From contig NW_004624734.1 in NCBI RefSeq assembly GCF_000247695.1, positions 8,949,254 through 9,013,253 of the forward strand: a stretch of 64,000 nucleotides of DNA, written 5' to 3'. Of this stretch, positions 1-10,467 are shown piece by piece. Each line of letters starts with the position of its first letter. Within the stretch, counting starts at the first letter, position 1. The DNA is from Heterocephalus glaber (taxonomy: Eukaryota > Chordata > Mammalia > Rodentia > Bathyergidae). The translations under genes were made by a program, and so were the position numbers. The notes beneath the pieces are model-generated. The model had not been told where the DNA came from and searched no databases. It saw nothing but the letters and a program-made list of their open reading frames with translations.

Positions 1-425
1 TCATGTCTTGCACTATGAGCATAATCTCTGCTGTTATCTGAGAAATTATTTCTGATTTCATTTTTTCCAGATCCTCTTTTGTTTCCAGTTCAGGGAGTCC
101 AGGTAGTTGAGTATCAGAGTGTTCCATCTCATTTCTCTTTGGGGTTGCTGTAGGTGATCTGGAAGTCTGATTTTGAGACTTGTTTATGTGTCTTCTCATT
201 TCATCATGAGGGGAGGGGCAGGGTGTGTGTGCTGTTGGTCCCCCTGTGTGGCTCACCTCCTTTCTGGTGGGAGCGGTGGTACAGTGGCCCAAAAGCTCCT
301 TCCTCTGTTCTGGGAGTGATGGTACAGTGGCCCAGAAGCCCCTTCCTCTGCGCTGGGGGCATTATTATGGCCTGCTGTCAGAGTTTTGCTTGGTTGTCTC
401 CTTTGTATCTTTCCTGTTAATATCA
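1..425. other. Unassigned T/G-rich DNA with a 43-bp tandem duplication
   Basis: No gene or repeat family is recognised with confidence. The first 230 bases are T-rich and could be an old antisense L1 fragment, but I cannot place it. Within it, 278-320 and 321-362 are two tandem copies of a 43-bp unit beginning ggtacagtggcccaaaagct, differing at several bases. Short frames on both strands here carry no recognisable domain. Confidence 0.4.
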
Positions 426-429
426 CTGC

Positions 430-665
430 CAAAAGCCTTCCCTGTTTACCCACTAGGCATACATCCACTCTCTATTATTTTCTCTTCTTCTTTAAAAGCA
501 TTAATCCCTCTGGATTATTTTTTATTTAATTTATACCTCTCCTTCCACACTAGAATAGCAGTTCTCTGAAAATAGAGATGTGTTTGTCTCTGCTATATCC
601 CAGGCTTGAAAACAGCCTAACTACTAGTAAGCACTCAGTCACTGTTGAATTTCTTTAAATGAAAA
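430..665 (+). repeat. L2 LINE 3' end, degraded
   Basis: The stretch follows the order of the L2 3' terminus: a pyrimidine-rich Phe/Leu-like part, then 'actagaatagcag', a piece resembling 'tgtttgtctctgctatatccc', and 'agtaagcactcagt...gttgaatttctt' in place of the usual 'gtaggcgctcaataaatgttgaatgaat'. This is an ancient mammalian LINE relic, non-functional. Boundaries are approximate. Confidence 0.6.
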
Positions 666-754
666 GTTCTGTGAAAAAATAGCCACTCAATGCAATAAAG
701 GACTTTTGTGTTGCTTGTTGTGAGGAAGTTTTGTTGTTATTGTTGATCAAACGT

Positions 755-955
755 TTACCTAGTACTGACACATACCAGGCACTGTTTGAAAGTGCTTCCA
801 AAGTATGAGCTCATTTAATTCTTATAAGAACACTGTGGGGTAGATGTTATTGTTCTCGCCCCCATTTTGCAGATGAGGAAAGTGAGGAAGAGAAACATTA
901 AGTACCCAAGGTCACCTAACTGGGACTTGGAGGGACTGAGATCCACACCCAAGCA
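755..955 (-). repeat. MIR SINE, antisense
   Basis: Read on the plus strand it shows the reversed MIR order: 'ccaggcactgttt', 'gagctcatttaattctta', 'ccccattttgcagatgagg', then 'aaggtcacctaactgg'. These match the MIR core and tRNA-derived head in reverse. It is an ancient tRNA-core SINE, so the open frame running through it is not a gene. Confidence 0.8.
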
Positions 956-1089
956 CGTTCAGGGGAAAAGTGAGGTCGAGTTGAATGAACAAATGAACAA
1001 ACACTTTATATATATTTTAAGGGAGGAAGATATTGAAATACAACTAACGCTAAAATTTGGGTATTACGGCAATTCTGTTATAGAGGAGT

Positions 1090-1690
1090 ATTTTTAAACA
1101 TAGCTGATTATGTCAAATAGTTTTCTATCCTGACTGTCTGCTTAACCTTTGATTCATAAACTATGTTTTATCATCTCGGGAAAGATTACTTTTCCTAATT
1201 GCATTACCCTGTAGAGTGATTATACTATGAAGTAAACTAAACTGTTTACTTGAGTTGTTTGACTTCTTGGCCGATTCTTTTACTATTATAAGTAAATTGT
1301 GTCAAAATAAGTATCTTCTGCTAAAAATATTTACAGTAGCTTCTTAAGGCCATCTTCCTGAAAAATGGAATTACTAGGGCAGTGTACACACATTCTTAAG
1401 GCTTGATCTGTCCAACTCCTTTCTAAAAGAGTAGTTTGCCATCTGTGAGATACACAATTTCTCATTTTTAAACAAACTTTGGTGACCCATTTTTAATTAG
1501 AAAACTCCATTACAAGTTAGATAATTGGTGCTGTGAATTTTTTGTGTCCTCATTAATTGCACTTTCTGCATGTAAAAGCAAGGCTCTTTATTAGTCAAAG
1601 ACTCATTCTGCTTCATTTTTAGTTTTATAACTTCTGATTTCTGTGAATAGCTGGCATGTTTGTTTCATGTCTGAGGATTCTGTGGTCATC
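1090..1690. other. AT-rich single-copy island, possible conserved non-coding element
   Basis: About 600 bp of AT-rich sequence with no recognisable transposon. It carries several homeodomain-type cores such as 'tttttaattaga' near 1491 and 'tcattaattgcac' near 1550, plus 'gcataccctg/cctaattgcatta' type motifs. Such composition is typical of developmental enhancers, but only cross-species alignment could show conservation. No coding frame stands out. Confidence 0.25.
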
Positions 1691-1699
1691 CAAGCAAAT

Positions 1700-2050
1700 G
1701 TGTATCGTGTGTTGCCCACCAGACCAAGGAAAGCTGACCAGATTCTGAGCTATGTCATGGCTGCTGGGGTGGGCTTAAGCTTGGGGTAGGGACACCTCAG
1801 AACTGGTCCTGGGTATAGGGCTGCATCCCCTTCTGGGCTGAGTCCACCAACTTTGAGATCCCTAAGGGTCTGGACACAGTTTCTCCTCCTGTTCACAGTT
1901 GAACTCACAGGGAATGTCATTTAATTTCCCCCCAGTCGCCTGCATTTTAATGGCTTCTTGAAGAACCCAAACTTCTGAAATCTAAATGGAAAAAAATCTA
2001 ACATAGAGGGGTTTTCACTGGTTGGTGGAAAAGGTATTTTGGACAGAGAT
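1700..2050. other. Single-copy DNA, nothing recognised
   Basis: Mixed-composition sequence up to the SINE at 2067. I see no repeat family, splice-like structure or coding frame that I can support. Confidence 0.4.
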
Positions 2051-2066
2051 ACTTAAGAAAGCTTTA

Positions 2067-2146
2067 GCCAGGGATTTAGCTCAGTGGTTCCACCACCTAC
2101 CTCTAAAGCACAAGGTCCCAAGTTCAAGCCCTGGTACAAAAAAAAA
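2067..2146 (+). mobile_element. tRNA-derived SINE, full length
   Basis: Carries the pol III box A ('tagctcagtgg') and a box-B-like 'aagttcaagcc', then 'ctggtac' and an A run. Imperfect 12-bp target duplications flank it: aagaaagcttta at 2055-2066 and aagaaaccttta at 2147-2158. The box B differs from the best copies in the window, so this is a somewhat older insertion. Confidence 0.85.
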
Positions 2147-2179
2147 AAGAAACCTTTATATTTGTGTACTGAGTACAGC

Positions 2180-2285
2180 GCTCACCACCTGGATACACTG
2201 ATTCTCCTTCCCCATTTGATCCTTGAAGAAGCCTGGTAGAAATAAAACCACTGTATCATTTTATAGATGAATCCACACCCTGTTT
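2180..2285 (-). repeat. MIR fragment, antisense (weak)
   Basis: 'ccccatttgatccttgaaga' followed by 'atcattttatagatgaat' follows the reversed MIR order (aatcctcaca ... cattttacagatgagg). It is strongly degraded and the call rests on two short blocks. Confidence 0.4.
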
Positions 2286-2289
2286 GGCT

Positions 2290-4088
2290 GGCGGGGAGGT
2301 GGCTTCATGGAGAAGTTAAGTGTGCACCTGCTGGACTGTTGGTTGTCACCTCCAGATGTGTACGCTGCCTGAAGATGGTGATGTGTGTGATGCTCACTCA
2401 TTGCACACCCTGCATCTGACTCCAGTAATTTTCTGGAGCGACCCAGCTGGTAGGCTGCAAACTCAGTCTCTGGATCTGCCTCCTCTCAGAGTTACAACTA
2501 CACAGAATCTCAGATCTCCAGCTCAGCTGCATGGTGCTGTCCTCGCATTTCAGAGGTTGATATATTCTGTGTTCAAATGAAATTAGAACAAAGCAGTCAG
2601 GTCTTTTATACGCACTTTTGGAATGAAAGGGAACATTTTTAATGTCCAAGCAGAGATGCTGCTCCTGGAGCCTTGGTTCCAGGTCCCGGGTGTCAGGATG
2701 TGCAAAGCCCCAGATGTCTGTGGCCAAGATGAGCCCAGGGCCACGAGTATTGCAGAAAGTATCCGTGTGGTTAGCACTGTTCCCCACATATGCCTCAGCT
2801 CAAGGACGTTGACTGATTATGTAATAGAACTTTTTTTGTTGTTCAAGATAGCATTTGAAAGTGCAAAAATGTTCCCTGTACTAGCTAAAAAATTTTTTAA
2901 AAAATAATCTTGAGCTTCATGTATTCTCCCTGGAACACAGCACATGGGAACAGAGAAGCCAGTTTGGGGGAAGGAGGAGGCAGGGAAGAGGGAGGTGGTT
3001 GCTGCATTAACTTTTTTGAAACCATAAGATCTCAGCTGTGTGAATTTTTGGTTGCCATCCAAGGCCCTTAATGAAAATTAAAGCCAGTGAAGCTCAAAGT
3101 AGAAAGGAAAGGAATGAAAGGGGAGAGCTTCCCAAGGAAGGCAGCATGGCTAGATTTGTTCGGTGAAAGTCAGATTGGGCCTTTGCTGGGTATGGTGACA
3201 GCAATAAAATAGAATGAAGTCCTTGACTGTGTGCTGTCGCAGTGTGGGGGGGCACAGTAAATAAATGCTGTGTGATTGGGGGTCATTCAGGGGGCCAGAA
3301 TGGCTGCTCCTGGAGCAGGGGTGTCTGTAAGGGGGCAGGTGGCTGGCGTGGGTGTGAGTATGACAAGCTCAGCTGTTGGAGATTTACGTGGAGGCCTCCA
3401 TGGGTCCTTCAAGGAGGAAGGTGTCTCACTGGTGGTCGGAAGGGAAGCCTCGGAGATCAGGGGATGGGGACTGGCTGGCTGTAGGGGCAAAGACCCCATC
3501 TTGGGAAACACCCTGTTACGGGAAGAGCACCCCGAGCTGGGCCTGGAGCCCAGGTGTTCATTGAAGTCCTGAAGCGGCTCATAGCCTGGGGCACAGGGTG
3601 GTCAGAGCAGGTGTGGTTCCCTAACTCAGTGCTAGGGGCTCGAGGCGTGGGATTTTAGGTCCTCCCTTGCTTGGTCCAAAATGTGCACTGCAGGCTTCAG
3701 CTCCCTTGTGCAGCCCCAGCTGGGTCCAGCCCTGGTGTCTGACCTCAGGCTCAGGCCTCTTCTGTCTCCAGGCTCTGGAGAGGGAGCCTTAGACCTCCGT
3801 TTTGGGGTGCCTAGATGGCGGGGACTTAGCACTTCCTGTCTCCTGATTCTGGATCCCAGGTTCCATGCTCTCCCACTGTCCACCTCCCACCACTGGTTGA
3901 GCCACTCAGGCCACTGGGGGTTGAACTGAACCCCTCTGAAAATTCCTGTCAAGTCGCTAAGCCAGTGCATCCGCCTGGCTGCTGACAAAATTGGGCACTC
4001 ATAGGAAGGATTGGGGGTCACAAAAGAGAAGGCTGCTAGCTTAGACGCCATCAGGGATAAAGAAACTTTGGCTGAAAGTGGGGGGAGT
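2290..4088. other. Single-copy DNA, no gene seen
   Basis: Moderately GC-rich sequence between the MIR fragment and a B1-dID SINE. Several 60-140 codon frames occur on both strands (for example 2398-2787 minus and 3632-4051 minus), but they overlap each other, have no recognisable domain and no splice context. I see no repeat of a family I know. A short A/T run lies near 2880-2905. Confidence 0.4.
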
Positions 4089-4090
4089 TA

Positions 4091-4279
4091 AGCCAGGCAC
4101 AGTGGTACATACTTGCAAGCCCAGCACTTTGGAAGACTGAGGCAGGAGGGTTGTGAGATCAAACCCTCCCTGGGTAACTTCGTGAGATCCTGTCTCAAAA
4201 TAAAAAATAAAAAAAGGCTGGGGATGTAGTTCAGTGAATAGGCTCTGGGTTTAATCCCCAGTATTAAAAATTAAAAAGT
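4091..4279 (+). mobile_element. B1-dID composite SINE
   Basis: The 5' part is a B1 monomer (gccaggcacagtggtacata, 'cccagcactttgg', 'ctgaggcaggagg', 'gatcctgtctcaaaat'). It is joined through an A-rich linker to an ID-like tail ('ggctggggatgtagttcagtg', 'gggtttaatccccagtatt'). B1 comes from 7SL RNA and ID from a tRNA; the fused form is known from several non-muroid rodents. Non-coding; relies on L1 for retroposition. Confidence 0.9.
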
Positions 4280-5325
4280 AAGGCACATGTTCTCTGAAGT
4301 CTTCTAGCCCCAGAGCAGTGCTGGCGTGCCAGGTCACGCATCTGCTTGTCCACAGCTGCTCCTTTGCTGTGTCTGCAGGGTTTTCTGGTGCCTGGCTTCG
4401 TCCTGGGTCACATGCTTTGCAGAAAAGGTTTTGCAGAACGGACGTGCAGAGATGCTGCAGCTCCAGGCAGTGTACACAGTGCCATTGATAGTGAGTGAGT
4501 CAGCAAACATTGGGCACCTGCTGTATGCCAGACACTGCTGGGCACGCACAGGAAGAGACACTGGCCTGGGAGGACTCTCACTGGTGTCTGTGACCAAGCC
4601 CTGAGTAATGAAGCTCAGAGTGCAGCCGTGGGTTTTATCTGCTAACCAAGAGGAAGAGAGAAGCCAACCCCAGGCAGGGAAAGCTCCTTCCACTCTCAGT
4701 CATTCAGCTGCTTCCCTCTGGGTGGTGCTGCGCTGTGACATGGAGTCCAAGAATCATACACACTGCCCAGCTCCTTCCCGTTCCATGCCTTCAGGACTGG
4801 CTTTTCCTACCCCAGTCAGAGACACCACTGCAGGGACATGAAGATGGAGCAGCCAGCTCAAAGCCCCGACATCTGCAGCCTACAGGCAAACCTTTTCCCC
4901 GGGCTGTCCCCAGGCACGGTCAGAGGCAGTGGCAGTGGCCACTGTGGCCCAGCATCCCTCAGAACTCGGTGACGATGCGGGATAGCGTGTGTCCATCATG
5001 TTGACCTCCTGAAAGTCCTCACTGTCCACCTCCTGCCTTTGATTAAAAACTCCAGGATTCGCCATCGCCTGGAGGTAGAGAGGGAAGTTCTCAGCCTGTG
5101 ATCTGGAAGCCCCACTGCCAGGTGCCATTGGTCCACCCCTGTATGACCCCAGCCAGGCTGGTCCCCTCGATGCTGTGTCCACGTCCCCCTCGGGTGTCCT
5201 TGCCTCTGGCTTGCCAGCATCCTCTACCTGGTGGCTCTGGGTCCTTCAGTACGCATCGGATGCGGCATCTCCATCAGAAACATTCCTGACTTGCTCAGGC
5301 GGAGTTATTCTGTTTTTCCACTACT
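4280..5325. other. Mostly single-copy DNA with a possible L2 relic at about 4485-4600
   Basis: The phrase 'cagcaaacattgggcacctg' plus 'tatgccagacactgctgggc' near 4500-4545 resembles the antisense L2/MIR tail (aacatttattgagcacctactatgtgccaggcactg). The rest is GC-rich and unassigned. No coding frame has a recognisable domain. Confidence 0.4.
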
Positions 5326-5329
5326 GCTT

Positions 5330-5392
5330 TTGTGACATAATTAGATTATAATTAATAGTGTCACACCATTAGCTTATCATAATTAGCTGTCT
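5330..5392. promoter_or_regulatory. Cluster of homeodomain-type TAAT sites, candidate enhancer core
   Basis: Within about 60 bp there are four TAAT/ATTA cores: ataattag at 5337-5344, ataattaat at 5348-5356, ccattagc near 5367 and ataattag again at 5379-5386, with a GATA-type 'cttatcat' beside the last. The block is AT-rich inside GC-rich surroundings and is not a repeat I know. Regulatory function is an inference only. Confidence 0.3.
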
Positions 5393-5555
5393 TTCCAAAC
5401 AGGCTGGGAGTGTCTCAGCTCACTGCCCAGCCAGTGGTTGGCACGTTATGGGCCCAAACCTCTGTCAATGAACTGAATGAGGCTCTGCTAGGCTCCTGGG
5501 GGCAGGGGGGGTAGGAAGGATAGAGGGAGGGGGGGTGCCATGAAGGGAAGGAGGT

Positions 5556-5748
5556 GGGATGGCTGTCCTTGGCACACACCTATAATCTCAGCATTCTGGG
5601 AGGCTGAGGCAGGAGGATTGCAAGTTCAAGCCCAGCCTGGGCATCTTAGCAAAACCCTGTCTCAACATTTTTAAAAGGTGGTCGGGGAGACTGGGGACAT
5701 AGCTCAGTGGTAGAGCATCTCAGGGTTCAGTGCCATAAACACAAAAAA
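5556..5748 (+). mobile_element. B1-dID composite SINE
   Basis: The B1 part shows 'cacacacctataatctcagc', 'gggaggctgaggcaggagga', 'agcccagcctgggcatctta' and 'aaccctgtctcaa'. A linker of about 30 bases leads into an ID-like monomer with 'actggggacatagctcagtg', then 'tagagcatc' and 'cagggttcagtgcc'. Its 5' end is degraded. Confidence 0.88.
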
Positions 5749-5956
5749 AGGAGGGGTCAGAGAAAGTGCAAATAGTTACCCATAAACACGCAGGATGAAC
5801 ACAGTGTATACAGTCAGCAGCAGCTGCACGGGACAGAGGAAGGAGATGGGATGGTGGCTGTGGGCACAGAGAGGTGACTTGGGAACGCGCAGCCCCGTAG
5901 AACACAGCTTTTCCCTCTCAGGGCCCACCGTAGTCACAGCAGTCAGGGAAGCTAGG

Positions 5957-5991
5957 GAGGAAGGAAGGAAGGAAGGAAGGAAGGAAGGAAG
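5957..5991. repeat. (GGAA)n microsatellite
   Basis: Eight or so uninterrupted GGAA units, which together form overlapping ETS-type GGAA cores. It is short enough to be ordinary replication-slippage DNA. Confidence 0.95.
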
Positions 5992-7005
5992 ATAAATTAG
6001 ATCCCTCGGCCAGAAAGCTCTCCCTGTCTCTGCAGGGCTGGCCCCTGCTCCTCCAGGTGTTCCCTCCGTGATCACCCAGAGCCTCTCCATGGGCCCCTCT
6101 GGGCCACAGGCTGTGTTAGTGACCAGGACAGGTGGCTCCAGTTTGAGAGCATCCAACCAAGTCTCAAACCATAGCCCGCACTGACTTGGTGCTGAGTGAA
6201 CACTGACTGAGTGAAGATCATCTCTTGCTCATCTCCCTCTGCCTGAGCCCGCTCCTCACACTCCTAAGTGTGCCTCAGACTCTTTCTCCCTTTCTTGCCT
6301 GCCTTTTCCTTTGACTCCTCCCACCCCCTCCTTACAGCTCAGCTTAGGTAGCACCAGCCCCCGAAGTCCCTGGACACCTTGTCTGGTATGGACCGTCGCC
6401 TCTGTGTACAGCCAGGCCATTCGCCATCGACATTCTGGAAGTCTGCAGACTTCACTGCCTTCACAGCCTGGCCTGTCTTCGGGAGTCCCAAAGGCCAGGG
6501 CCACATGCTTGTCCTGGGCACATGTGGCCTGGCATGTGCTGGGGCTGAAAAGTTTCATTAAACTGAAACTCACCTCACCAGGCTGTTGGAGGATTGGTGA
6601 CTCTGGGCGGCAGGGTAGCTGGGCTCTTAAGGTAACTACAGCAGCCCCGAGCCTTGTGCTGCCTTGTCGGGGAGTGGAGCTTTCTGAATGAGCTCTTAGC
6701 TCATGGTAAAGGCCTCATGTCTGAGTGGGCCAGCCCAGGAGGACTTAGACTGGCACCCTACAGGTCTTTGACATCCGAGGACATGTGGGAGCCTCTGGGT
6801 ACTGGTCATGCTTCTCTGTCTCGGCTGGACACTCCCCGGGCTCTGCCTAGCATCTTAGAAGATCCCCTGGGTGGTGTGTGCTGACGCTGAGGACCCAGGC
6901 AAGTCAAAGGCGACAAGAACGACCCGACAGCTCAGGTTCACAATTACTGACTGTGTTGGCTGCTGTCCTTGGAATCACGTGTGTACTAGTGCTCAATTCC
7001 TACAG
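5992..7005. other. Single-copy DNA, possibly an eroded L2 in part
   Basis: The region 6230-6400 (ctcagcttaggtagcaccag with surrounding pyrimidine-rich text) is reminiscent of the L2 3' region but too diverged to call. The remainder is unassigned. Short frames on both strands have no recognisable product. Confidence 0.35.
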
Positions 7006-7009
7006 CAGG

Positions 7010-7115
7010 TCTAGAGGAAACAGAGGCAGAGAGTGAGAGGGTCTCCAATTTGCTCAAGGTCACATGGTGTAAGGGCAGTAGTGGGATTGGAACCAGGCAC
7101 TTGGCCCCGAGCCAT
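7010..7115 (-). repeat. MIR fragment, antisense
   Basis: 'ggaaacagaggcagaga', then 'ttgctcaaggtcacatggtg' and 'agtgggattggaacca' is the reversed MIR order (ggaaactgaggcacagag, ttgcccaaggtcacacagc, ggattcgaacc). Ancient and inactive. Confidence 0.75.
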
Positions 7116-7144
7116 GACACGTCTAAGCATCTACTGTGCTCCAG

Positions 7145-7318
7145 GGGCAAATACCAATAGTAACATTTGAGAGCTCACTGGGTGGGTGACAGGCACAGTA
7201 AAAATCCTTCACGCTCATAAACTGGTTTAAGCTGCCCAGCCTTTGTGGTGTAGGTCCCACAGCACGCCCATTTTACAGCGGAGGAAGTCAGGCCCCTGAG
7301 AAGTCAAGTAACTGCAGA
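7145..7318 (-). repeat. MIR SINE, antisense
   Basis: A second antisense MIR directly follows the first: 'acatttgagagctcactggg', 'gacaggcacagtaaaaatcc', 'cccattttacagcggagga' and 'agtcaagtaact'. The order matches the reversed consensus from the tail toward the tRNA-like head. Confidence 0.7.
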
Positions 7319-7319
7319 A

Positions 7320-8015
7320 AGGGGGGGTGGGGGGAAGACTTGCTTTTTTGAGCAGGGTGCGGGGTGCTACCTAGTGCTGGCTCCCTTGGCCTTCCCTGGT
7401 ACCCCCATCTGAGAAGCAGGACCCTGGGAAGGAGGTGAGACAGTGCGTGGGGAGGGCACGGTCCTGCCAGCGTACTGAGCCCACGGTGGAGGGCAGGTGG
7501 CCCTGGATGGTGAGGTTGGGCTGCATCCCTGAAAGCAGAGGAAGCTGCCAGGCAGGTGCTCGGGATAAACACAGCTCTGGTCTTGGAGCAGACAAGGTCA
7601 CAGCAGGCTTTTTGAGCCAGAATGGTTGTGGAGCCAGGGGTGGTGGGGAACCGACCTCGCGTCCTGCAGAGGAGGATCTGTTGATTGATGTTGGATGTCA
7701 CTGGTGCTATGCATGGGGCTCCCTGGGGACGGTGGCATGGAGGGTGGAATCTCCCTGCTCTGAAGTCGTACCTCTTTGAATCATCTCCTCCGAGGCTTAG
7801 AAATAGAACAAGGGAACCGGTGCCACCGTGGAACATCTTCCCTTGGGTGACAGATGCCCGCTGACGTGGTATTAGCCCTCGGCCAGCCAAGGGATGGGGA
7901 GCCTGGTGATAATCCTCACCCTATTTTTTTCTGTAGGTTTTCACAGTTGTTATCTTTTAGACATCTGAAACAACTTTGGAGTAGGCAGGGAAAGGGGTGT
8001 TTACTTCTGTTTCTG
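7320..8015. other. GC-rich single-copy DNA
   Basis: A 200-codon frame (7288-7890, minus) spans most of this piece, but its start lies in unremarkable sequence, its translation is a low-information Pro/Ser/Arg/His mixture, and it runs into the MIR at its 3' end. I treat it as chance. Nothing else is recognised. Confidence 0.45.
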
Positions 8016-8024
8016 TTTCATTTC

Positions 8025-8095
8025 AATATTCAGAGAGCCCAAGTAACTTGCCCAGGGTTACACAGCGGATACGAACCAAGCTGGGAAGGGCTGGG
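8025..8095 (-). repeat. MIR fragment, antisense
   Basis: 'agtaacttgcccagggttac' followed by 'acagcggatacgaacca' is the reversed MIR head (acttgcccaaggtcacacagc, ggattcgaacc). Confidence 0.7.
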
Positions 8096-8399
8096 CCCCG
8101 TGTTCTGGGGTCAGTGCCTTGCCAGCCCTGCATGGCTGTGGGGTGGTACATTCCTGGAAGTGGAGTGAGGGCACAGGTGGATGCCCTGCTGCCATCGTTT
8201 GTCACTTCAACACCGACCAGTGCTGCATCAGGAAGGGACATGCACCTCTTGGCTCGAGGCTGGGGGTCTGCTCCACAGCACTCGCTGACCATGAGAAGGC
8301 AGAGTGTGCTGCAGCACCAGGGTCCAAGCCCTGTGCCATGCAGGGCTAGAGATCAGAGCTTATCCGTCCCGGGTGCTGTGGTAACTTTGCACATGGCAT

Positions 8400-8490
8400 G
8401 GACATCTTCGTGACAAGCGAAGCAGATGAGGTCCACGTTGCCCGATTACTAAGAAGTAGGGCTGGGACTCAAACCCATGACCTAGATGTA
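8400..8490 (-). repeat. MIR head fragment, antisense
   Basis: 'gcccgattactaagaagtag' then 'ggctgggactcaaacccatg' matches the reversed end of MIR where the tRNA-like head lies. Only this part survives. Confidence 0.5.
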
Positions 8491-8494
8491 CGCT

Positions 8495-9672
8495 GGACCT
8501 CGTGCTTTTGGCAGAGTGAGGGAACAGTTTTGTGATCCCAGGGACAGCCCCAGCCTTGCTTGGAGGATGAGATTGGAGGTAGCGAGCAGAAGTGCTCTGC
8601 CCAAGAAATGAATGAGGTTGAAGGGGAATGGAGAAGAGAGAAGCTCTCTGGCGCAGAAGCAGAGGCGACTGAAGAGGCAGGAAGCCCCTCCAGGAGCTAG
8701 AGGACACATCCCGACGGGGCGGCCGTGGGGCGTGCAGCCTTGGGTTGTTGGTCTGCACCGTGGCACCAAACCTCCGACCCCTGTCTGCCCCTGAGGGCTT
8801 GGAAAGCTTCCCAGGGGAGGAAACAGAGGAGGTGACATCAAATGTGGGGCCATGTGGAGGAAGAGAAAGGCTGATTTGCTACCTGAGTGTTGGAGAGTAG
8901 GGAATGAGCATGCAGGCAGTGGAAACAGAAAGGGGGATGCTTGGAGAATCCTCAGAATGTATTTTTGAAAAAGTTAAACACAGAATTCTCATAGAAATAG
9001 CAAGTGAGAATCTGTTAAGGGCTTAATGCACTGATGAGGGAAGCAGCAGGGGCTAAAGCTGGGTCCAGGGGAGATTTGGGGAGCACACGTGTCAGTGGGA
9101 CACTGCAGGAGTGAGCATCCCATGGGGCAGCGACAGGGATTACCTCTTACTTCTTCAGACGGGAGCCAGGGCAGTTTACCAATCTCAACTAGTTAGCTCT
9201 GGCTTCACCTAGACAGAGCTGCAGTCAGGAGAGAGTCATGGAGGTCACGTCCCCCAGGGAGCCGAGCAGCCTTTTGCTGGACTTTAGATGGGGCTCCGAT
9301 GGGACGCTAGATGTCCGTCGGCTTCCCTGTGACTTAGGTGACTTGTTTCCTACAAGCCTCTGGTGACATCTGGAGGAGGGCTGCCCTGGAGTTTCTGCTA
9401 GTAAATGGGTTTGGGCTCCAGCCATTTTGTAAGAAGTAGAGGACACAGGGAAGCCCATTGTAAAAACAGTAAAAAAAATCTTTTTGTATTTTGTTTTTAA
9501 TTAAAGTCCAGAAAGAAAAGAAAACAAAAATGTTCAGGCTTTTGGAAGCAGAAGTGTGAGCAGGAAGGGAGTCAACACTTGAGAGCTGGTGAAGGTCAAG
9601 GCCTCCCTTCCCCTCTCCCAGTCAGCACAAGCAGTATATCCTCCATCACCCCAACTTTGGCAGAAAATAAGG

Positions 9673-9676
<4 letters not shown>
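8495..9676. other. Single-copy DNA, no gene seen
   Basis: Purine-rich, moderately GC sequence. A short AT-rich patch lies at 9463-9530. No repeat family, splice-like arrangement or coding frame with a recognisable product. Confidence 0.4.

Positions 9677-9678
<2 letters not shown>

Positions 9679-9731
<53 letters not shown>
9679..9731. repeat. (GA)n microsatellite
   Basis: About 24 uninterrupted GA units followed by a short imperfect purine tail. Homopurine GA tracts of this length can form H-DNA in vitro; nothing here shows a role. Confidence 0.97.
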
Positions 9732-9733
<2 letters not shown>

Positions 9734-9734
9734 C

Positions 9735-10289
9735 CTGAGGTCCGTGGAAGAAAGGGATTAGAAGAAAGTGTTGTATGAGAGTAGAACTGGAATCTGCTTT
9801 ACCCCACTCAGCTGGCTGGCAGCCAGTTCTAGACCCACTCAGGACACCTGAAAGCTCTTCTCTGGGATCCAGTCAGCCTGAGAACAGGGCTTTAACGACC
9901 CTGCCTCCACCTGATCCCCCTACCATGAGCCCTCCAGCCACCAGCCCGGCTCTCATGCCCAGAGCTTCCAGGTAGCCTTTTGTGCTGCCTACCTGAGACC
10001 CAGTAGCCAAGAAATACCAGCCAGATGACTGAGGGAGGCCTTGGCCCCCATGAGTCCAAGACAAACAGAAGAAAAGCAACTTGGAAGCAACCCACTCTTC
10101 AGGGAGGGAGGAGAAAGCTGGGGGAGGCATATGTCCCCCAACATACGAAAGCAGGCGTCATGTTCCCGTGGAGTTGTCTCGCCGTGATCATGAGGGGTGG
10201 TCATCAGACAAACCCACGTGTGGGGTGGTCTACAAGGTACTGCCTGCAGACTGCAAAGATGTCAATGAGAAGAAAAAGTTAAATCTCCT
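9735..10289. other. Single-copy DNA, no gene seen
   Basis: Frames of 60-98 codons occur on both strands without recognisable domains. No repeat family is recognised. Confidence 0.4.
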
Positions 10290-10465
10290 TTAGTGCAAAG
10301 GAGATGGCAGAGATATACCCGCAAATGCAATGGTTGGATCTCAACCTGGGGATGATATGCATTTGTGGAACATGTTTTGGGGATAATTAGAGAAATCTGA
10401 TTGTGAGGTCTGTGTAAGAGATGTTATATCAAGACTAAATTCCTTGATGATCATGACAGTGTTGG
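10290..10465 (+). repeat. Old L1M-type 3' fragment, first part
   Basis: 'gggataattagagaaat' and 'ttatatcaagactaaattcc' followed by 'ttgatgatcatgacagtgtt' recall the 3' UTR of old L1M elements (ttacatcaatgttaaatttcttgattttgataattgtactgtgg). The continuation appears after the MER20 and SINE insertions, at about 10815. Confidence 0.5.
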
Positions 10466-10467
10466 GG

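Noticed and set aside
7288..7890. 200-codon minus-strand frame
   Set aside because: It reaches into an antisense MIR and has a low-information composition explained by GC-rich DNA.
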